NCBI RefSeq assembly: GCF_018336935.1
Contig: NZ_CP068771.1
Location: 4,216,001 to 4,280,000, forward strand
Source of the DNA: Serratia plymuthica
GTDB taxonomy: Bacteria; Pseudomonadota; Gammaproteobacteria; Enterobacterales; Enterobacteriaceae
Direction of reading: 5' to 3'
DNA length: 64,000 nt
Shown: one piece after another, positions 58,609 to 64,000 of the stretch
Layout: every line of letters starts with the position of its first letter
How positions within the stretch are numbered: position 1 is the first letter of the stretch
The notes under the pieces: generated by a model
What the model saw: the letters and a program-made list of their open reading frames with translations, nothing else
Told to the model about the DNA's origin: nothing
Databases searched by the model: none
Translations under genes and position numbers: made by a program

Positions 58609-61600
58609 ATGGACAAGCCCCTTCATCCGCTGGCGCGCGCCGTCAGCCATCTGCTGATTTACACCACGGCGCTGACGCCGCTGCATCCGGCTTTCGCTGC
58701 CGGTATTAACGCCGCCAACGGCAACACTCAGGTGGTCATCAAACCCGGCAACGTGCCGGTGGTCAATATCGCCACGCCGAACGGCGCGGGGGTTTCGCAC
58801 AACGTCTATAAGGACTTCAATGTTGGCACGCCCGGAGCAGTGCTGAATAACGCCACCCAGAGCGGCAAGACCCAGCTGGGCGTGACCATTGAGAATGCGA
58901 CAGGCAACTCGAATCTGAAGGGGAAGGCGGCAGAGCTCATCATCAATGAAGTCACCGGCGGTAGCCGCTCTGAGCTGCAGGGTAAGCTCGAGGTGTTCGG
59001 CAACAAGGCCAACGTGATGATTGCCAACCCCAACGGCATCACCTGCGACGGTTGCGGCTTTATTAACGCGCCGGGCGTGACGTTGACCACCGGTAAACCG
59101 CAGTTCGACAAACAGGGCGCGCTGGAAGCGCTGGAGGTGAAAAAGGGCGGCGTCACCATCGGCGGTAAAGGGCTGGACGGCACGGGTGCCGACTATGTCG
59201 ACATCATCAGCCGCGCTACCGAACTGAATGGCAAGATCAACGCCAAAAATCTGTCGCTGACTCAGGGGGCCAACCGCATCAGTTTTAAAGACGGTACAGT
59301 AAAAACGATTACCGGCGACGGGGCCAAACCGCAGCTGGCGGTCGACACCAAGGCGCTGGGGGGCATGTACGCCAACAAAATCCGTCTGGTGGCCACCGAA
59401 GACGGGGTCGGGGTGAACCTGAATAATATCAATGGCATGCAACAGGATGTCACATTGAGCGCCAATGGGCGTATTGAACTAGGGCACGCGCATGCACAGA
59501 CGGATTTGAACGTCAGTGCCAAAGAGGTGCATATTGCCTCCGGCGTTAAGGTGCGTGGCGAACGTGACGTGACGCTGGCGGCCGATACGCTCAACAACAA
59601 CGGTAATGTGACTGCCCACCGCGATATGCGGGTGTTTGCAGACACGGTGCGCAATGTTGAATTACGTGGCGGAGACAATACGGCGTTACACAGCAATAAT
59701 AATCTGTGGATCCAGAAGGATGCTCAGGGAAATAAGTCCAAACAGCTAGAAAACCGCTCCGCGCGCATTCAAACCAACAGCGGCGATTTGGTCATTCGTA
59801 CGAAAAAACTAGATAACGTACGACAGACGTTTGAAACCAGCACGGAAAACCAGCGTGATTATCAAACCCAGTTTCCTCATATGTATATTATGGGTGGGCT
59901 GGAGATTGATCCTTCCGATCCGCGCATCCAAACACAATATATCACCGTTGTCGACAAACCTAGCGGGTTGACACAATGGTTGGGGGACGTTGATTTTGCA
60001 AAAAACCCCCATGTCAAATTGGCTCACAGTGAATTAATACTGAAAAGCGCTAGCGCCCCGGGCATTATCGAGTCAGGGAGAAACGCTTATTTATATGGTG
60101 ATATGCTTTATAACCACGCCAGCAAAATCTCAGCATTAAAGGATCTGATACTGACGGGGCAAAATCTCCACAATACAGGTGCTATGTTTGGAGTGTCGGA
60201 TACTTATCGGCAATACTCTTTGCCTAAGCTGCCTGATGGGGAGAGCTTGAGTCACACGATAAAAGGCCCATACACAGGTGATCCGAAAAATACCGTCCAA
60301 CAACACGTCAATTTGAATCAGGTTGACGAAAAAACCTCATGGAAGAATACATCAATTCTAATGGGAGAATTGACTGCCGGGGCTAATCTGGTGGCGGACT
60401 TCAAAAACCGGATAGACATCAATACGCCAACGCCGAATGAAAGTCAGCTCAATGACGTCAAAACGGCCGGCCGCCCGGAAGCCATCAAGGCGCAGAATGT
60501 GCTGCTGCATGCGGCCAATATCGCCAATACCGATGCCATAAACGCGACAGGCAACATCACCGCCATTGCCGAAGACCGCATCGTTCTGGGGCAGGGCATT
60601 CTGTCCGCAGGTAAAGCGCTGGATTTGAGTGCCGGCAACGCCATTGATGCCTGGCAAAGCGAACTAAAAGGGCAGGACGTCACGCTGACTGCCCGTACTG
60701 GCGAAATCAAGGTCCACACCAGTGAAAAGCCTAACTATTACCATCCGGACGGCGTTCGTTGGCTGGGTAGCCTGCAGGCCTCGCGGGACCTGACACTGAC
60801 GGCAGGGAGCACCATCACCTTGCTCAATACGTTGCTGGCGCCACAAAGCCGTAACCTCAGCATGACCGCTCCCGGCAGCATCTCCATTATCAAAAATGAC
60901 GCCATCCTGACGCGCAATCGCCCCGGAGAGAACCTGTCAGCAGACAAACGACTGCAATACTTCAACAACCTGCTCCAGGTCGGTGCGATGAACGCCACCG
61001 GCTCGGTCTCGCTCAACAGCGGCGGTTATCTGGCGCTACGCGGCGTCAACATCAACGCCGGCAAGGATGTGACGCTGTTGGCGGGACACAATGCCGACCT
61101 CAACTACCGGGCGCTGGACGGTAATTACGGCCATCCCTTTGTTTCCTCTCGCACCCCGGAACTGGGAAGCAAAATACACGCCGGCGGCAACCTGCTCATT
61201 AACACGGCCCGTGACTTGGGTACTCAGGGGGGGGCGTTGTCCGCCAACGGCAACATCACGCTGCTGGCCGGGCAGAATCTGTGGCTGTCGAACGTGGCCT
61301 ATTCCGCCATCGATGTCGGCAATGACAACAACAGGGATGACCGCCATTCTGTAACGTCCGTCAATGCCGGCAAAAACCTGACGGCGGCGGCCAACAACCA
61401 ACTGCTGACCTACGGTGCCAAACTTACCTCCGGCGGCAATATGACGCTTACCTCCGGCGGCGACATGCGTTTCGAGGCGGTGCAGAACCACACCTACCGC
61501 GAGGGTGGCAACGAGTTCACCGAAACGCACTCCCAGCAGGGCACAGAACTGAATGCCGGCGGACTGATGACGGTGATTGCCGGTGGCAGCATTCTGTTTC

Positions 61601-64000
61601 AGGCGACCAAACTGGTGGTCAAGGGGCTGGGTGCCAACTGGAAGTCGCCGGTCGCAGTGACGGACTGGGGCGGCCGCATCGCCGTTGCCGAGCAGCAACT
61701 TCAAAATGCGCAGCAGCGCATTAATCAGGCACTGCAGGAAAAAACAAATGCTGAATATGTTGTTACGCAACGCCTTTCGTCCGTTCAGCAAGCAGAAGCC
61801 GCCGTCAGGGATGCTGAGGAAAGACGGGACGAGTTTATGCGTAATAATCCACCTCACGAATACGGCAGCGGCTGGTCAGCTGAAGTAGGGAACTGGGATA
61901 AGTTTGTTACGCAACGTGAAGCAGAACTTGGTACTGCCAGAAACAATCTCGCTGCTGCTCGAAATGACGTCGCGCAGGCAGAACAGCGAATTAATCAAGG
62001 CAACAATACGAAAAACGAAGCCCAGAACAGCCTGATAGCGGCACGCCAAGAAGCCCAGAGCAAGGGGGCGGACGAGGCCAAACAAAAGGCCCAGGTCGAC
62101 GCCCACAACCAGGCCGAAACCATGCACGCCGGCAATATGGACATCGCGGCCAAGGGCGGTTATCTCTATGCCCAGGCAATGGAGGAGTCCAGTCACTACG
62201 AGAAAACCGAGAAGAAACGCAAATGGTGGGGCAAAAAAACCGAGGTCAAGCAAACTCGCCATGACGTGACCAATAAGGTCACTGAGTTTACCGCCGCCGG
62301 CAATATCACGCTGATGAGCCGTGACGACAGCACCTACGAGGCCAGCAAGATTGAGGCCGGCAAGAATGCGAGGCTGACCAGTACCCACGGGCAGGTCAAC
62401 TTCAGGGCGGTGAAGAACACCAGTTTCGAACAGACCGTCACCAATTCGAAAGGGTTCTTCATCAAGCAGGGAAACAAGGGCTATGAAGACAACAAGTGGG
62501 TGCTGCCGAGCATTCATACCGGCAGCGCATTGACGGTTGATGCCGCCAAAGGCGTCAGCGCCGACGTGAAGGTGAAAAACGGCCAGGCACTGCAAAGCGC
62601 CATCGATGCGCTGGGCAACACGGCGGGCACCACCTGGGTCAAGGACCTGAACAAACGTAATGACGTGCAGTGGAACACTGTCAAGGACGCCTACGACAGT
62701 TGGGACTACAAGAGCCAGCACCTGAACCCGGCGGTGGCGGCAGTGATTGCCATCGCGGCAGCCGCAGTCACGGCGGGCAGTTCGCTAACGGCTCTGGCGG
62801 CCAGTAATGTCGCCGGGGCTATCGGCGGCGGTGCCGTCACCAGTGGCGCGGTCACGGCCGGTATGTCATCGTTGGCCTCTCAGGCGGCGGTGGCGCTGGT
62901 CGAGAATCAGGGTAACCTGTCAAAAACCTTGAAAGCGCTGGGCAGCAGCGAGAGCGTGAAGGCGACCGCCACCGCGATGGCGATTGGTGGTGCGCTCAAC
63001 GGTTTCGACAGCGCAATGGGCTGGAGCAAGGACGCGGCGGGCAAACCGCTGAACCCGAACAACGTCAAGTTGCCGCAACTGAGCAACGGCGACTGGAGCA
63101 AGGTGGCGCAGCGGGTGGCCGGGCAATCGGTTATTAGCTCGAGTCTCAACACCACCATCAACGGCGGCAGCTTTAAAGACAACCTGACCAACGCGCTGTT
63201 GGCGAATATCGGCGGCCAGGTGCAGGCCGAGGGCGCTAACCTGATAGGGAACAACGGTGACATCCTCAACCTGCCTGGCCGAGCAGTAAGCCATGCGGTG
63301 CTGGCGGGCATCAGTGCCGAAATCGGCAAGGGCAATGCCAAAGGCGCGGCCGCCGGCGCGCTGGCGGCGGAGCTGGCCGGGGTTATCATCAACGATAACC
63401 TGGTAAAAACCGAAGGATGGCAAGAACGTCAGGCACAAATCAGCCGGGTCTCGGGTGCATTCGTCGGTGCCATCGCCACCGGCAAAGCCTCAGGCGCCAA
63501 TAGCGGCGCAAATGCCGGTGAGTTTGTTGAGCGCTTCAATCGCCAGTTGCATCAGGAAGAGCTCAACGCCATCAAGGAACTGGCTAAGGGCGACAAGGAA
63601 AAAGAAGCGCGTTTGATGGCAGCGTCATGCCGAAAAGTAGCTTGCACCACGCAGGAAGCGTTAAACTCAGAGGAGCGCAAACAGTTTGAAGCCCTAATGA
63701 ATAAATATCCGTCAACGCGCGATGAAGATGGGCTCATTGACAATTACTGGGTGCAAAAAGAACGTCAGCGATTCGGCAATTACCCGGCGTTTGCCGGCTA
63801 TGACAGTGAAAAACTGTTTACGTATGATTTGGGCGATCAGATAACCGACGGCCAGCTGTTTGCGCGCAACCAACAGATAGAACAAATCAGCAAGTTGACC
63901 GGTTGGTCGCCGGACTGGGTGAATGCCTCGGTGATGGCAGTCTCTATCGCCAGTACGTTTGCAGGTATGGGTAAAGCGAACGTCGGCAACCAGTACCTGT
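58609..64000 (+). CDS. Filamentous haemagglutinin/CdiA-type exoprotein (3' end outside window)
   Basis: 1797 codons in window without a stop. Signal peptide (RAVSHLLIYTTALTPLHPAFA), TPS secretion domain (residues 35-280) with IANPNGITCDGCGF at about 138-151, then FHA-type beta-helix repeats. Unusually, a charged coiled-coil (RIAVAEQQLQNAQQRINQAL ... AARNDVAQAEQRINQ) occupies residues 1024-1165. It is followed by more repeats and a DUF637-type region (SSLASQAAVALVENQGNLSK, about 1420-1440) preceding the toxin. The C-terminal toxin is beyond 64000 or just starting. No VENN motif is seen yet; the VENQ-type DUF637 is a related class of CDI effectors. Confidence 0.93.
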   Translation, partial: MDKPLHPLARAVSHLLIYTTALTPLHPAFAAGINAANGNTQVVIKPGNVPVVNIATPNGAGVSHNVYKDFNVGTPGAVLNNATQSGKTQLGVTIENATGNSNLKGKAAELIINEVTGGSRSELQGKLEVFGNKANVMIANPNGITCDGCGFINAPGVTLTTGKPQFDKQGALEALEVKKGGVTIGGKGLDGTGADYVDIISRATELNGKINAKNLSLTQGANRISFKDGTVKTITGDGAKPQLAVDTKALGGMYANKIRLVATEDGVGVNLNNINGMQQDVTLSANGRIELGHAHAQTDLNVSAKEVHIASGVKVRGERDVTLAADTLNNNGNVTAHRDMRVFADTVRNVELRGGDNTALHSNNNLWIQKDAQGNKSKQLENRSARIQTNSGDLVIRTKKLDNVRQTFETSTENQRDYQTQFPHMYIMGGLEIDPSDPRIQTQYITVVDKPSGLTQWLGDVDFAKNPHVKLAHSELILKSASAPGIIESGRNAYLYGDMLYNHASKISALKDLILTGQNLHNTGAMFGVSDTYRQYSLPKLPDGESLSHTIKGPYTGDPKNTVQQHVNLNQVDEKTSWKNTSILMGELTAGANLVADFKNRIDINTPTPNESQLNDVKTAGRPEAIKAQNVLLHAANIANTDAINATGNITAIAEDRIVLGQGILSAGKALDLSAGNAIDAWQSELKGQDVTLTARTGEIKVHTSEKPNYYHPDGVRWLGSLQASRDLTLTAGSTITLLNTLLAPQSRNLSMTAPGSISIIKNDAILTRNRPGENLSADKRLQYFNNLLQVGAMNATGSVSLNSGGYLALRGVNINAGKDVTLLAGHNADLNYRALDGNYGHPFVSSRTPELGSKIHAGGNLLINTARDLGTQGGALSANGNITLLAGQNLWLSNVAYSAIDVGNDNNRDDRHSVTSVNAGKNLTAAANNQLLTYGAKLTSGGNMTLTSGGDMRFEAVQNHTYREGGNEFTETHSQQGTELNAGGLMTVIAGGSILFQATKLVVKGLGANWKSPVAVTDWGGRIAVAEQQLQNAQQRINQALQEKTNAEYVVTQRLSSVQQAEAAVRDAEERRDEFMRNNPPHEYGSGWSAEVGNWDKFVTQREAELGTARNNLAAARNDVAQAEQRINQGNNTKNEAQNSLIAARQEAQSKGADEAKQKAQVDAHNQAETMHAGNMDIAAKGGYLYAQAMEESSHYEKTEKKRKWWGKKTEVKQTRHDVTNKVTEFTAAGNITLMSRDDSTYEASKIEAGKNARLTSTHGQVNFRAVKNTSFEQTVTNSKGFFIKQGNKGYEDNKWVLPSIHTGSALTVDAAKGVSADVKVKNGQALQSAIDALGNTAGTTWVKDLNKRNDVQWNTVKDAYDSWDYKSQHLNPAVAAVIAIAAAAVTAGSSLTALAASNVAGAIGGGAVTSGAVTAGMSSLASQAAVALVENQGNLSKTLKALGSSESVKATATAMAIGGALNGFDSAMGWSKDAAGKPLNPNNVKLPQLSNGDWSKVAQRVAGQSVISSSLNTTINGGSFKDNLTNALLANIGGQVQAEGANLIGNNGDILNLPGRAVSHAVLAGISAEIGKGNAKGAAAGALAAELAGVIINDNLVKTEGWQERQAQISRVSGAFVGAIATGKASGANSGANAGEFVERFNRQLHQEELNAIKELAKGDKEKEARLMAASCRKVACTTQEALNSEERKQFEALMNKYPSTRDEDGLIDNYWVQKERQRFGNYPAFAGYDSEKLFTYDLGDQITDGQLFARNQQIEQISKLTGWSPDWVNASVMAVSIASTFAGMGKANVGNQYL

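Overview
The window reads as chromosome of an enterobacterium, most probably a Serratia. The evidence is a complete E. coli-like formate hydrogenlyase (FHL) cluster, Serratia-type two-partner secretion and contact-dependent inhibition (CDI) genes, and a pyrrolnitrin operon, which is known from some Serratia. I ran no alignments; names come from motifs, lengths and gene order.

Left end (1-6260): the 3' end of a cdiA-type toxin gene with its immunity gene, a SymE-type toxin locus, an XRE regulator, and an array of displaced CdiA C-terminal (CdiA-CT) fragments, each followed by an immunity-like gene. Three of these immunity genes encode related two-helix membrane proteins, and each is preceded by a similar short toxin tail. 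Then 6316-16444: a lipoprotein, an Ail/OmpX-type outer membrane protein, a Tat-exported phospholipase C, queC convergent with a VUT-type queuosine-precursor transporter and its XRE regulator, a NIPSNAP protein, an NCS1 permease, a LuxR-type regulator and a GNAT acetyltransferase.

16445-36752 is a compact hydrogen-metabolism island. hycABCDEFGHI and hydN-fdhF-hypF plus a nickel transporter run on the minus strand, and hypABCDE-fhlA runs divergently on the plus strand. Together they encode formate dehydrogenase H, the membrane [NiFe] hydrogenase 3, its electron carriers, nickel uptake, the cofactor-maturation proteins, the endopeptidase, and the formate-responsive sigma-54 activator. FdhF has Cys, not selenocysteine, at residue 140. 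Sigma-54 promoter motifs and candidate FhlA sites lie in the divergent intergenic region.

37420-44390 is a high-GC block unlike its AT-rich flanks: prnABCD (pyrrolnitrin from tryptophan), a truncated prnF-like flavin reductase start, and a CPA2-type cation/proton antiporter translationally coupled to that remnant. This looks like horizontally acquired DNA. No integrase or transposase is visible at either edge.

Right part (44692-64000): an AnsP-type asparagine permease, a PEBP-like periplasmic protein with an AraC regulator, a LacI-controlled alpha-glucoside operon (GH13 glucosidase, PTS EIIBC, ScrY-like porin) with a perfect 16-bp operator-like palindrome, an IS3-family element, degenerate sequence, and a second two-partner system whose giant CdiA-like exoprotein runs off the window.
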